Origin: Lytechinus variegatus
Taxonomy: Eukaryota > Echinodermata > Echinoidea > Temnopleuroida > Toxopneustidae
Assembly: GCF_018143015.1 (NCBI RefSeq)
Contig: NC_054758.1
Span: 21,792,501-21,856,500, forward strand
Direction: 5' to 3'
Length of the DNA stretch: 64,000 nt
A program made the translations under genes and the position numbers. Under the pieces are notes generated by a model that was given only the letters and a program-made list of their open reading frames with translations, had not been told where the DNA came from and did not search any database. Below, piece by piece: positions 54,660-64,000 of the stretch. Every line of letters begins with the position of its first letter. Positions within the stretch are counted from its first letter, which is position 1.

Positions 54660-55709
54660 GTTGGATTCTTGAAGGAGAGGAATTGTGGGAAGTTGCATGA
54701 GATGGTTGAATGTGCCGAGATATATGTGCATGCACATGGATTGCATACTTTCATTGGTCATAGGAATGATAGGTTCAATCCTAAGAATCAGAACCAAAGA
54801 CACAATCAAAATCCGAAACAGAAATTAAGTCAGATCCATAACACTAAATCAGTATTAGGTCCACAGGCAGATAGGAAGCCTAAGTATGCTAGTTCAACAA
54901 AAAATAGCATAAAACCTAGCTATGGTAATAGCGGTACAAAGAATGGGTGTTATACGTGTGGTAGTCCGAGTCATTTGAAATGGAATTGTCCAATGAAGCC
55001 TAAAGTTCATTCAACTCAGGCTATGACTGTGGAGGACACTCCCCTGGATAGTGTTAGGTCAAAAAATTCGAGTTTACATTCGAATAAAAATGAGGATTTT
55101 ATGTCAATAGGAACTTTGCGTTCGGACGATAGGGCAGGTAGTCAGTCGAAATCCACTGGATTTGTTGAAAGTTCAGCTGGGTGTGTTCTAAGAGGCAATC
55201 CAATGATTACAGTTCTGTCAGAAAGTGCGAGTGTTGAAACGCTTGGTATGGCATACGATGAGGTTGGTGCAATGATTGATGATATGCCAGTTGTATCGGG
55301 TAGGTTGTTACCCATGAACAAGCCTATTTCCATGCTGAAGGATTCTGGGAGTAGTACGAGTGTTGTGAGGACGAGTCTGGGGTCAGACGATCAGTTCACG
55401 GGAGTGATTCAGTTAGTTAGGCTGATAGATGGTACTCTGAGGCGTTTTCCTAGGGCAAATATCATGCTGGATAGTCCATATTTTATTGGAGAAATCAATG
55501 CCTTGTGTATGCCCAATTGTTTGTGTGACGTCATTATTGGTAATGATGTGAAGGGGGCACGTGAGCCCAAGGATCCTGACCTGCAATGGGTGCCTAGTAT
55601 AGTTCAAAAGGCGAATAGTTCCGATGTTGATCATCGGGTATCGAAGTTGATATGCAAAGTTCGGAAGTTGTGTCGAGTTCGGAAGATAATGTTCGGGTTT
55701 CCGAAGTGA
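54660..55709 (+). CDS. gag-pro: gag C-terminus (zinc knuckle) and aspartic protease
   Basis: The frame continues gag after the insertion: VGFLKERNCGKLHEMVECAEIYV, a basic linker, then one zinc knuckle CYTCGSPSHLKWNC (C-x2-C-x4-H-x4-C). About 120 residues later lies the protease: MLKDSGSSTSVVR, with the D-S-G active site in place of the usual D-T/S-G-A, and near the end NCLCDVIIGNDV, the strand with the conserved I-I-G. The protease cleaves Gag and Pol into working parts. The frame ends at 55709, overlapping the integrase frame by 58 bp. A -1 shift would join them, as in many retroelements. Confidence 0.8.
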   Translation, partial: VGFLKERNCGKLHEMVECAEIYVHAHGLHTFIGHRNDRFNPKNQNQRHNQNPKQKLSQIHNTKSVLGPQADRKPKYASSTKNSIKPSYGNSGTKNGCYTCGSPSHLKWNCPMKPKVHSTQAMTVEDTPLDSVRSKNSSLHSNKNEDFMSIGTLRSDDRAGSQSKSTGFVESSAGCVLRGNPMITVLSESASVETLGMAYDEVGAMIDDMPVVSGRLLPMNKPISMLKDSGSSTSVVRTSLGSDDQFTGVIQLVRLIDGTLRRFPRANIMLDSPYFIGEINALCMPNCLCDVIIGNDVKGAREPKDPDLQWVPSIVQKANSSDVDHRVSKLICKVRKLCRVRKIMFGFPK

Positions 55710-57277
55710 GTGAGTCCGTTCCGAAAGTTGAGGCTTTGGATGATGCGTCTTCATGTGTGGATGAAGCGATGGCTGTTGAAACTAGAGCACAAAAGAAAAG
55801 TCAATCTAAACCTAAACAAGATTTGAGAGTGAAAGACTCGGGAGTAAAAGTGAAGTCGGAGGACTTTTTGCGAGAGCAAAAGGATGATTTGTCACTTAAG
55901 CCGTTGTGGAATAAGGTGAATGATAACGAGTCTAGATCGAGATTCTTGTTCATGTCAGAGAATAATTGTCTTTATCGACAAGAAAGGGATATGAGAAATC
56001 CAAGTGTTGGTGTTGGTCCCAAGTTAGTGGTTGTTCCAAAGTCACACAGGTCTGAGATAATGCGAATTGCCCATGATTCGTTGTTTGGTGGACATCTCGG
56101 CATTAACAATACTTTGTCGAAAGTCAAAGCCCAGTTTTATTGGCCAAGCATGTATGAGGATGTTGCCAACTTCTGCCGATCATGTGACGTGTGTCAGAAG
56201 ACTATTAGTAAGGGGAGAGTCCCCAAAACGACTCTCGGTAAGTTGCCGATAGTTGGCGTCCCATTTCAGCGTATTGCGATAGATTTAATGGGTCCATTCA
56301 TTCCATCTGCAAGAGGACATACTCACATCCTAACGATAGTTGACTATGCCACTAGATATGTAGAAGCTATACCATTGAAATCAATATCGACTGTAGATGT
56401 AGCTGAGGCTTTAGTCACTGTGTATAGTAGGGTAGGTGTTCCTTGTGAAGTGATGTCAGACTTAGGTACACAATTTGTATCTGATTTGATGAGGAAGGTG
56501 TCACAGTTGTTGTCAGTCAAACAAATAACAAGCTCTAGATATCATCCGATGTGTAATGGCCTTGTAGAAAGATACAATGGAGTAATTAAGACAGCTTTGA
56601 GGCGTCTTTGTTCTGAGGAGCCACGTCAGTGGGACAGGTACTTACCTGCTTTGTTGTTTGCTCTGCGAGAATCGCCCAGTTCGAGCCTGGGGTTTTCTCC
56701 ATTTGAATTACTCTATGGTAGACATGTGAGAGGTCCAATGGATATTTTGAGAGAATTATGGACGAATAAGAATATTGACGCAGAGTTAGGTAACGAGTAT
56801 GAATACGTAATTGACTTGAGGAAGCGGTTAGTCGAGTCTTGGCAATTGGCGCAAGACACTTTGAAATCCTCCGCAAAGAGATACAAAGGTTATTATGATC
56901 GAAATGCGAAGAAAAGGAAGTTGAATGTTGGTGATGAGGTCTTGATACTTTTACCCACTGTTCATAACAAGTTACTAGTGGAATGGCAAGGATCATTTAA
57001 GGTTGTTGGTACCAAGTTTGACTATGATTATGTTGTCGACGTCAATGGTGTGAAGAAGACATATCATATCAATCTTCTCAGGCGATATGTTCGGAGGGAA
57101 GAAGAGGTGGCTGCTAGCTGTTTTGATGTTGGTACTTTCAATGATAAGGATGAAGAGGAGGGAGAGATGATAGATGAGTGTATTGGAGATGCGCCTGATA
57201 TGCCATGCTCATTACAAAAGGAGTTTGTGAGTCATGTTCATGTTAATGAAAGACTAGATAAGGATTGTAGGGATTAG
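55652..57277 (+). CDS. pol: Integrase domain of pol, placed before reverse transcriptase
   Basis: 541 codons. The zinc-binding domain has H141 and H148 (AHDSLFGGHLG) and C178 and C181 (CRSCDVC). The catalytic triad is D211 (AIDLMGPF), D270 (VMSDLGTQF) and E306 (GLVERYNG) with 35-residue spacing, followed by the SSLGFSPFELLYGRHVRGP signature of gypsy integrases and a C-terminal SH3-like region (DEVLILLPTVHNKLLVEWQG, then KKTYHINLLRRY). The stop is TAG at 57275-57277. The next frame, encoding reverse transcriptase, is in the same phase, so the TAG alone separates them. Confidence 0.93.
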   Translation: MQSSEVVSSSEDNVRVSEVSESVPKVEALDDASSCVDEAMAVETRAQKKSQSKPKQDLRVKDSGVKVKSEDFLREQKDDLSLKPLWNKVNDNESRSRFLFMSENNCLYRQERDMRNPSVGVGPKLVVVPKSHRSEIMRIAHDSLFGGHLGINNTLSKVKAQFYWPSMYEDVANFCRSCDVCQKTISKGRVPKTTLGKLPIVGVPFQRIAIDLMGPFIPSARGHTHILTIVDYATRYVEAIPLKSISTVDVAEALVTVYSRVGVPCEVMSDLGTQFVSDLMRKVSQLLSVKQITSSRYHPMCNGLVERYNGVIKTALRRLCSEEPRQWDRYLPALLFALRESPSSSLGFSPFELLYGRHVRGPMDILRELWTNKNIDAELGNEYEYVIDLRKRLVESWQLAQDTLKSSAKRYKGYYDRNAKKRKLNVGDEVLILLPTVHNKLLVEWQGSFKVVGTKFDYDYVVDVNGVKKTYHINLLRRYVRREEEVAASCFDVGTFNDKDEEEGEMIDECIGDAPDMPCSLQKEFVSHVHVNERLDKDCRD

Positions 57278-58627
57278 GTTCGAGGTTTGTTGTGTGAATA
57301 CAAGGATGTATTCACGGATGTTCCTAAGAAAACTTCAGTGCCTGAATGTAAAATTCATTTGACAAGTAATGAACCTGTTCGTTCTCCCCCTTATAGGGTA
57401 CCCCAGGCTGTGGAGGGTGAAATAAGGAATGAGGTTGAGTCGATGTTGAAGTTAGGGGTTATTGAGCCGTCGGATTCGCCTTATGCGCATCCGATTGTGA
57501 TGGTGAGGAAACCGGATGGTTCAAATCGGTTTTGCATAGATTTCCGGCGTCTTAATAAGATAACCGTGTTCGATCCCGAACCGATGCCTAATCAGCAAGG
57601 TCTATTCGCTTCTCTTGCGAAGAGCAAATATTTCAGTAAAATTGATCTTACTAAGGGGTATTGGCAGATTCCCATGAAAGAGTCGGATAAGGCTAAAACT
57701 GCATTTCTCACCCCCATAGGTCAATATCAGTTTAAATACATGCCTTTCGGGTTAGTCACTGCTGGAGCTCAGTTCACTAGAATGATGAGGATAGTTCTGA
57801 AAGACATTCCCAATGTAGTTAACTACATAGATGACATATTAGTGTACACAGAGACCTGGGAAGAGCATGTCCAGATAGTAGAGAAAGTCTTGTGTAGGCT
57901 AAGAGAAGCCAATCTGGCTGCACGTCCCTCTAAGTGTTTTATAGGGTTTAGTTCGATAGACTTCCTAGGACACGAGTTAGGAGATGGGGCGATTCATACT
58001 AGTAGTAGGCTTACACAGAAAGTGATTGAAACCCCAAGACCAGAAACTAAGAAACAAGTCCGTTCGTTTCTTGGTCTGACCGGATACTATAGGGATTATA
58101 TTCCCGGGTATGCCGATTTAGCATTGCCTCTTACTAACCTAACACGTAAGGGTAGCCCAGGGAAGGTTAAGTGGGGTATGGAAGAGGAAGGAGCTTTCCA
58201 TAAGCTTAAGGATTGTCTAACAAAACCTCCTGTATTGAAAATCCCGGACTTTGACAAGATGTTTATCTTAAAGGTAGACGCGTCAGACACAGGGTTAGGG
58301 GCGGTGCTCATGCAGGAAAGTGACGGAGAAGAATTCCCCATTGCTTATGGTAGTAAGAAATTATTGCCAAGGGAAACAAGGTACTCCACGATAGAAAAAG
58401 AGTGCTTGGCCATTGTGTGGGCCATTCGTAAATTCGAATATTTCTTGTATGGTAGGGAATTCGAAGTTCATACAGATCACAAACCTTTGCTTTACATCCA
58501 AAGTAACAAAATGGCAAATAAACGCATAATGAGATGGAGCTTATTACTCCAAGAGCACAGGTTTCGGCTGGTCTCTGTTAAGGGAAAGGAAAACCAAGCA
58601 GCTGATCTTATGAGCAGACTTGTGTAA
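57278..58627 (+). CDS. pol: Reverse transcriptase and RNase H of pol
   Basis: Open in phase with the integrase right after its TAG, with no ATG near the start, so it is normally part of one polyprotein. Reverse transcriptase motifs: HPIVMVRKPDG, RFCIDFRRLN, FSKIDLTKGYWQI (catalytic D near 120 of the 446-codon frame from 57287), FGLVTAGAQF, and YIDD at 180-183. RNase H follows: LKVDASDTGLGAVL (D331), the Glu in TIEKECLA, EVHTDHKPL, and a terminal region with NQAADLMSRL. Intact apart from the preceding stop. Confidence 0.93.
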   Translation, partial: VRGLLCEYKDVFTDVPKKTSVPECKIHLTSNEPVRSPPYRVPQAVEGEIRNEVESMLKLGVIEPSDSPYAHPIVMVRKPDGSNRFCIDFRRLNKITVFDPEPMPNQQGLFASLAKSKYFSKIDLTKGYWQIPMKESDKAKTAFLTPIGQYQFKYMPFGLVTAGAQFTRMMRIVLKDIPNVVNYIDDILVYTETWEEHVQIVEKVLCRLREANLAARPSKCFIGFSSIDFLGHELGDGAIHTSSRLTQKVIETPRPETKKQVRSFLGLTGYYRDYIPGYADLALPLTNLTRKGSPGKVKWGMEEEGAFHKLKDCLTKPPVLKIPDFDKMFILKVDASDTGLGAVLMQESDGEEFPIAYGSKKLLPRETRYSTIEKECLAIVWAIRKFEYFLYGREFEVHTDHKPLLYIQSNKMANKRIMRWSLLLQEHRFRLVSVKGKENQAADLMSRLV

Positions 58628-59970
58628 ACAAAGTCATTGATTATGGCTTATGTTTGATATTAATTCTAGAAATATGGTTCAGAATTTACTTAATTGTATA
58701 TACTCACATAAATATTATATTTACATACACTGTATGTTTATATACACTAAATAATATTTAAGAAAATGAGAAATTCATTAATCATTATGCATGAATGTTT
58801 ATATATATTTCTGTCATGTAAAAGAAGCCATAAGGCCAATTTTTTATATATACAATGCTATGTTTGATGCATAAGTATTTTGCAGATATTCATGATCTTT
58901 TTATCATTTATTCCAGGTATCCTTGGATCTTCGAAGCTAATCACAATCGCAACTCGATTACACTTCGCGATTAGAAATTAGAATAGGGATTTACGTTAGT
59001 AGGGCTTACCTGTAAATTTAGTTAGAATAGGGAAAACTTATAGGTCATTTAGTTTAGGAAATAAGATTGTAAAATTATATTTTTTTTTTGTACTTTATAT
59101 GAAATCTGTATGCAATGAAGACAAAACGGAAAGAATCGTCTTGTTCGTGAGAAGTCTCAGATTTATCGGTATTTTATAACAGGCACTGTCATTATACAAA
59201 ATATGTGTTAGAAAATGCTATATTTGTACAAGCGCTATTTAAGGCGTTTGATGAATATTACAATTTAGTAACTGTTTAGGATGTAAAACATTACTATTAA
59301 AAAAGAAATTTCAATCAAGAACATAACGTTGAATTTAAATATAATATACATGAAACGGTTAAAGCTTCGTTATTATTAAAGTTTCTCAAACATTTTTTTT
59401 GGTGGAATTTATGTATACAAAAAAAATACGATCTTTAAAAAAAAAAGAAAATGAATGGCATGGCATGTAATTTTAATTTACTTGAATGTAAAGGCTGATT
59501 TTGAGAAGAATACTGATTTTACATACATGAAGCGATGTTCAAGGATTATACTTTCATTTATTGAAATATAGAATACTATTAAAACTATGAAAGTGGTAAC
59601 AAACACTGCACTTTGTTTTAAAAGAAAATGTATTCAGAAAGATTACTGAACTTAAAACAGTTATTTGACAAAACAAGGAAGGATTGTAAATTTTAATGTG
59701 CTTTGCAGAAACTTAAATTGAAAAAAAAGGGATATTTTGAAACTGAAAAGTGAACTTGATCTTTTACAAAACCAAAGAAAAGCTTAGATGATTTGATATG
59801 AAATGGTTTTGTATAATGCATTTGGCATATATGTTATATAGGTATAGAAATCGATATTACTTTTGTTTCTGGAAAGGGCGTTATAATAGTTTGGTCAATA
59901 CTTTGATAAATAAATTTCTTTAATAGATATAATTAAGGTTCCCTTAATTTCATCTTAAGATGGGGGATAT
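58628..59970. other. Non-coding 3' region of the retrotransposon with polypurine tract
   Basis: 1.34 kb of AT-rich sequence between the pol stop and the 3' LTR. There is no env-like ORF or transmembrane frame. The polypurine tract AAGATGGGGGAT at about 59957-59968 abuts the LTR and would prime plus-strand DNA. Confidence 0.75.
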
Positions 59971-60962
59971 TGTCAGGAAAGAAATTTATACAATTGTAAT
60001 GTTTCAATTGAGTTCAAACATGTGCTTAGCATTTATTGTTTATGTTTCAATTGATGTTTAAATGTACATATGTTTTGGATGTTTCAAAGGCAAGCGTTGG
60101 AAACGTTTGATACCCCCCCCTATAGTACAAAATCAGGTGGATGCCATATTTTGTTCAAGTGTTAAAAATATTTCGTACTGCTAAGCATCTTCATACAGGT
60201 GTCTTAAATAGTTAATACTGTGCTTTAGCATCGATGAATATAGGTATACAAATGCACAGGAAGTCCCTTGTTATTAAAAATGTGTTGCTTTATGTACTCA
60301 TCTGTCATTGGAATTCTTTGAATTACTTAATAGAAATTTCACAGTTAGTCCTAGTAACGGTAGGGTATATTAGGAGGTTAATTTTAGTAATTCGAAGAGA
60401 ACCACCTAAGCCAGAATAGACTACATATGTTCGTGTAGGCAGTTTTAAGTTATAACTGAGGGACTACGTCGGTGACGAGATAACGACCCCAGCTGCCGCC
60501 GGTTCTCCACCGACATGATTGGTCAAAATTCATGTCATCATTGGGGGCTCGATCTCGTCCACTAATTCGTTGAAGCCACATCTCTCTTATCTGGGGGCTA
60601 CTCATCGAGGGGTAACACAGTCTGCGGAGGCAGAGGCCGAGTGGAAGAGACATCGCAACCTGCGGAGGCCAGGAACTGGACCGACCACCAGGGCCAAGTG
60701 GGGCATGTCAGACCAGATGTGATGATGGGGGCTCACATTAACGATTACCGTTTAAGTTAAGTTATATTTTGTTATCCATAATCCATATCCATGTATATTT
60801 TCATGTAAATCATTGTAAAAGAAATCAAAGGAAACCACAGAATGATTTATGAGCTTTGATTAAATCTTTCATAACTGTAATCCTCGTTTTTTTACGTATT
60901 CCTTATTTGGTGTCAAGCAGCAGTAGTTAAATAATTAAAAAAAAGTCACTTCCCACGTGACA
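59971..60962 (+). repeat. 3' LTR
   Basis: Near-identical to the 5' LTR. Differences seen include TTTTGTACTAG/TTTCGTACTG, CATGGATG/CATCGATG, GGCCGAGGCC/GGCAGAGGCC, GCCGAGTG/GCCAAGTG and TTAAAG/TTTAAG. Confidence 0.95.
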
Positions 60963-60967
60963 ACCAA
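60963..60967. repeat. Retrotransposon target-site duplication, right (ACCAA)
   Basis: Follows CACGTGACA of the 3' LTR. Confidence 0.9.
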
Positions 60968-61260
60968 CTATAATAATAATAATAGTGTATATTTGTAGAG
61001 CGCACACACCGTAAGTAGACGCTCATGGCGCTAGCCGAGCAACAGTTCTCTTTTACAATGTAAAAATGAGATTTTATAGAAATTTATATAAATACTACAC
61101 AAGAACCATGAACAAGTGCAATGTAAGAATGATAATTTCACATCTGCTTCATTCACCCCAACCCATCCATCAGCCCATCATCATGCGGAACCCAGTGCCC
61201 TCTAGCTGCCCCGTTCACTGACAAATCAAGGGGTAAACCCAGTCAGTACATAACTCACAA
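60968..61260. repeat. Possible LINE 3'-end fragment (reverse orientation)
   Basis: Begins with (ATA)n, then TGTATATTTGTAGAGCGC and CTCATGGCGCT, a pattern resembling 3' ends of marine L2/CR1-like LINEs. Weak evidence by eye only. Confidence 0.35.
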
Positions 61261-61670
61261 TGAGAGTTCATTGTCATATAAGAAACTGGAAGGCAGTTGC
61301 ATGTGGTATATTTGAAGTCTATATGAAAATCAAAGATTCAAATGGCATAATTGTGATCCTTTAAACAAGTCAGACAGAAATGGCAGGATATTTTACAATC
61401 CAGTGACCTTGGGTTTGATAATCAACAGGATAAAGAGCCGATAAGAGATTCATGTCTTCAATCCTTGACAAAGATTTTTCTCTACACTAGATTGCTGTGC
61501 ACACCCTACACTTGAGGAAAGTGGCCTCAATAAGAAGCCAAACGGCCCTATCATTGACTTGTGTACAGAAGGTCCCCTGAAATTAAATCAGCAAGTCATA
61601 TTAATTAGTCTTGTGTGAAGACTCACTTGTTGATAAACCTTTCAATCGGGGTCTGTTCCTGCAATCTCCT

Positions 61671-62100
61671 GTAAGACCAAGCCGAAATCCTGGAAAAACA
61701 AGGTTATTTTTTTGTCTCCATAACCTGACTGGCCCCCACACAAAACTTGGTCCTCTTCAATAATAGCAAGCACTTATACATGTATTTAATATTAGACCAA
61801 GACCTAACTCTAGACCAGACTGGGGGTCTTGGTAGGCCTAAATCCTGGAAGAGCAGGGTTATCCCATAATATCTAATAATCTAATAATCTGTATGTTCCC
61901 CACACTGGACCTGGTCCTCTTTCCCCACAACATAATCAAGCATTTATCTTTAATCCTAGACCATATAATTCACCTGAAAAAAAAAATTGTAATCCTAGAC
62001 CAAAGACCTGCCTCTAGGCCAGGCCGGGGGTCCTGGAACAGCATGGTTATCCCACCATAATCTGAATGTTCCCCACATCGGACCTGGTCCTCTTTCCCTA
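61671..62100 (-). pseudogene. Three decayed tandem copies of the dioxygenase HxD exon segment
   Basis: Downstream of the real exon end at 62189, similar 90-120-bp blocks occur at about 62012-62100, 61808-61925 and 61671-61760, each with the same intronic lead-in (gtaatcctagaccaagacct). The nearest copy still reads DQVRCGEHSDYGG then FQDPRPGLE in frame, but its donor is GC instead of GT and it lacks the exon 5' half. The next copy has an internal expansion with stops. The farthest has lost the histidine of HxD (GGQSGYG). They look like a decaying ~177-bp tandem duplication spanning an exon-intron junction. Confidence 0.75.
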
Positions 62101-62188
62101 CTACATTATATATATAATGTAATAATATACTACTACTATATAATTCACCTAAATATTAAAGAATTTGTAATCCTAGACCAAGACCTAC

Positions 62189-62374
62189 CTCTAGGCCAGG
62201 CTGGGGGTCCTGGAACAGCAGGGTTATCCCACCATAATCTGAATGTTCCCCACATCGGACCTGGTCCTCTTTCACATCTACATTATCCAGCGATGGGTAG
62301 TACAGCGTACGGAGTGTAGAATTGCTCTTCAAGGTTCCAATGAACTTGTGTCTTTCAACAAAGTACTGAGGATC
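62189..62374 (-). CDS. HxD exon of dioxygenase gene 2
   Basis: 62 residues in phase 0; acceptor ATGCAG|GATCC, donor GAG|GTAGGT (minus-strand sense). It begins DPQYFVERHKFIGTLKSNST, then TLRTLYYPSLDNVDV and QVRCGEHSDYGGITLLFQD, and ends PQPGLE. H-x-D in EHSDYG supplies two of the three Fe(II) ligands. The RxLYYP and GxxxHTD/HSDYGxxTLLxQD pattern is characteristic of plant- and fungal-like 2-oxoglutarate oxygenases that also occur in animals. It connects upstream to 62902-63018. Confidence 0.93.
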
Positions 62375-62901
62375 CTGCATTAGAAATAAATCCATGTAAC
62401 ACCAAGAAATACAAAAATTTGATTGCACAATGAAGTACATCATGGGCGGAAATCTCAGGAGGGACAGGGATGACGCATCCCCCCTACACAAAATAGTAGG
62501 GGAACACAATATGAAATGTCCCCCCTACTATTTTTGGTCTTTTATGATGGAAAGAAATACATCATTCAAAATCAAAATAAACATGTATTTTGGACGAGAT
62601 GACCTCACTTTTTGGGGTGATAACCTTTCTTTTTTCATTTTGTTTTTGCTTGTCAAATTTTCCAGCCCTTGGTCCCCTTACCTTTGGGGAGATATTTCCT
62701 ATTTCTGCCCCTGAAATACATTGCAAAGTAATTTTGATATTGCAGCATTCTAATATTATATTTTTTTAGAAGGCACCAATACATGTGCATGTGTCTATTT
62801 AATATAACTCTTTCTCTCTCTCTTATTTTTCAAGCAGATATTCTGATTCCATGTTATTTACCGGTAAACACAAATTTAGCAGTTTAATTCTCTATTTTTA
62901 C
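62375..62901. other. Intron of dioxygenase gene 2
   Basis: 527 bp. Contains a C-run repeat near 62475-62530 (aggagggac, tgacgcatccccccta), similar in style to the repeats near 11760. Nothing coding. Confidence 0.8.
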
Positions 62902-63018
62902 CTCCAATTGGAGTCCTCTAGCCATGACTTCTAAGATCCTGTTATGGAGAGGGACCAAAACTTCAAACAGACCAGACAGTGATGTTCGGAATTCAGGCAA
63001 CTCCTCATCTGGGTAAGG
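62902..63018 (-). CDS. Internal exon of dioxygenase gene 2
   Basis: 39 residues in phase 0 (acceptor TTTTCAAG|CCTTACC, donor GGAG|GTAAAA in minus-strand sense): PYPDEELPEFRTSLSGLFEV, then HNRILEVMARGLQLE. This is the helix preceding the catalytic barrel, where F-x-x-x-L-x-x-x-F and L-x-x-x-I-L-x-x-x-A-x-G-L are typical. Earlier exons, including one like that at 3456-3614, must lie above 64000. Confidence 0.9.
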
Positions 63019-64000
63019 CTTGAAAAAAAATAAAGAAAAAAGGATTGATTGATTGCATTTATTCTTTTTTTTTCATTCCAAAATTTAACAAAAGTTACAA
63101 TGTAAAGCATAACAAAAAAAATCATATACAGAAATGAAAAAAGGGAACCCACTGGAAAGCAAAGCTTGTTAGTATGGGTTCCCTGCAATAAATAGTTAAA
63201 GTATATCTTTGATCAATGAAATTCAATTTGTAAATTAAAAAGGTTTGTACAATGAAAAAGAATACCAGTGGGGTCAAGCTTTTTATGTTTACTCACTAAG
63301 TTACAATTAACAGAAAAAATTTTATATCATGCCCCTGCTGTATATAAAAACCCCCTGAATTCCAGAGTGTGTGAACAGACAATCACTTGGTCAAGAGAGG
63401 ACGGATATAATTTAATTTTTTCGTATTTCACATTGGTATGCATACACATACTGTATTTGGGGATATTTCATAAAGATGTGACAAACAACTTTAGATGCCA
63501 CTGAAACACAGGTGGTGAGACAATAATATATCCGGATCATTTACCACAAGAAATAATCACCAGTCATTCGTCAGGGTATAATTTTGCTTTACAAATTTGA
63601 ATAGCATTTTTGGTCATAAGAGAAAAACTCTCAGCTATAAAGTAATGTACAGTCCTATGTAAAAATACGCTACAGAAAAGACTTATGCATAGCAGTCTTT
63701 CAAAAATGTGGAGCAAATTGCGATGAGATACCAGGAAAATTATTCTCTGTTCGTACATGTGAAGTGTCTCGCAACTTAAAAACAGCTTTATGAAACACCC
63801 ACCAGGAGATTGTTTTATCAATATTTTTTTGTTGTCTAAAAAAACAAAGGAGAGTGTTTCATCAATATTCTTTTGTTGTCTGACAAAACTAACTTGTCAC
63901 CTCAGTCAACGATCCTCAAACACTGAACAAAAGAATGTCAGTGAGATTTTCTCGACGTTTTTCTTATCTCTTGCCATTTTCTATCTTGTAACTTTGTGCT
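63019..64000. other. Intron of dioxygenase gene 2 (continues beyond the window)
   Basis: AT-rich, with a short poly-T/poly-A-rich stretch near 63060-63120. A word 'atcaatattcttttgttgtc' is repeated near 63815 and 63862. No exon recognised. Confidence 0.7.

Larger units (their letters stand above)
52242..60962 (+). mobile_element. Full-length Gmr1-type Ty3/gypsy LTR retrotransposon
   Basis: 8,721 bp with LTRs of 994 and 992 bp, TG...CA ends and a 5-bp target duplication ACCAA (52237-52241, 60963-60967). The coding order is gag, zinc knuckle, protease, integrase, reverse transcriptase, RNase H. Integrase before reverse transcriptase is the Ty1/copia order, but the sequences are Ty3/gypsy. That combination is known for the Gmr1 group of deuterostome elements. 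The LTRs differ at only about 8 positions, so the insertion is fairly young. Gag is broken by a frameshift and a LINE insertion, and a TAG lies in pol. No env ORF. Confidence 0.95.
51093..62188. other. 11.1-kb intron of dioxygenase gene 2 hosting a retrotransposon
   Basis: Holds a LINE 3' fragment (51767-51928), the full LTR retrotransposon (52242-60962, opposite in direction to the gene), and three decayed tandem copies of the upstream exon (61671-62100). 51093-51766 and 61260-61670 show nothing else recognisable. Confidence 0.8.

Noticed and set aside
58628..59970. Search for an env gene after pol in the LTR element
   Set aside because: No ORF with signal peptide or transmembrane segment; sequence is AT-rich with stops in all frames.

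Overview
The window is eukaryotic and almost certainly from a marine invertebrate, most likely a deuterostome such as an echinoderm or hemichordate. The evidence is spliced exons of an animal-type 2-oxoglutarate/Fe(II) dioxygenase, tRNA-derived SINE heads, a THAP-domain remnant, many palindromic MITEs, a Maverick/Polinton, and a Ty3/gypsy element with integrase ahead of reverse transcriptase (the Gmr1-type order, reported from deuterostomes). The species cannot be named from the sequence alone. Most of the window is mobile DNA.

Layout. 1-9682: repeat-rich DNA with exon 1 of a dioxygenase gene on the minus strand (3456-3614); the rest of that gene would lie left of the window. 9683-44542: three related foldback elements (A 9683-14138, B 14141-17261, C 17264-44542). 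Their long inverted arms are built of degenerate ~190-bp units, with a 15-bp minisatellite and a core carrying a hAT-like non-autonomous element. Copy C is split by a complete Maverick/Polinton (18927-39992; 21,066 bp; 882-bp inverted repeats; 6-bp target duplication CACATG). Copy A keeps the unoccupied site at 11386-11391.

Polinton gene plan. Left half, plus strand: a frame-broken protein with a possible death-effector-like fold, a chromodomain integrase, a penton-type minor capsid candidate, a basic virion-core-like protein, a double-jelly-roll major capsid protein and an adenovirus-type protease. Right half, minus strand: a PC4-like coactivator, protein-primed DNA polymerase B, a small membrane ORF, the packaging ATPase and two small proteins that look like conserved Polinton unknowns. 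The two halves converge on ~1.85 kb of AT-rich repeats. The ATPase is split by a 4,068-bp transposon with a TA target duplication, so this copy cannot make a whole ATPase. The two outermost genes start 50-70 bp inside the inverted repeats. Those repeats end at a TATA box and carry seven perfect TGACGTCA sites, so both terminal genes appear to share one promoter type.

44543-64000: repeat-rich DNA followed by the 3' part of a second dioxygenase gene on the minus strand (exons 62902-63018, 62189-62374, 50982-51092, 49246-49449; 5' exons beyond the window). It retains the iron-binding HxD and H and the 2-oxoglutarate-binding RxS. One 11-kb intron holds a full-length Gmr1-type LTR retrotransposon (52242-60962; TSD ACCAA; tRNA-Gln primer site; gag broken by a frameshift and a LINE tail; an in-frame TAG between integrase and reverse transcriptase). 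The same intron holds three decayed tandem copies of the HxD exon.
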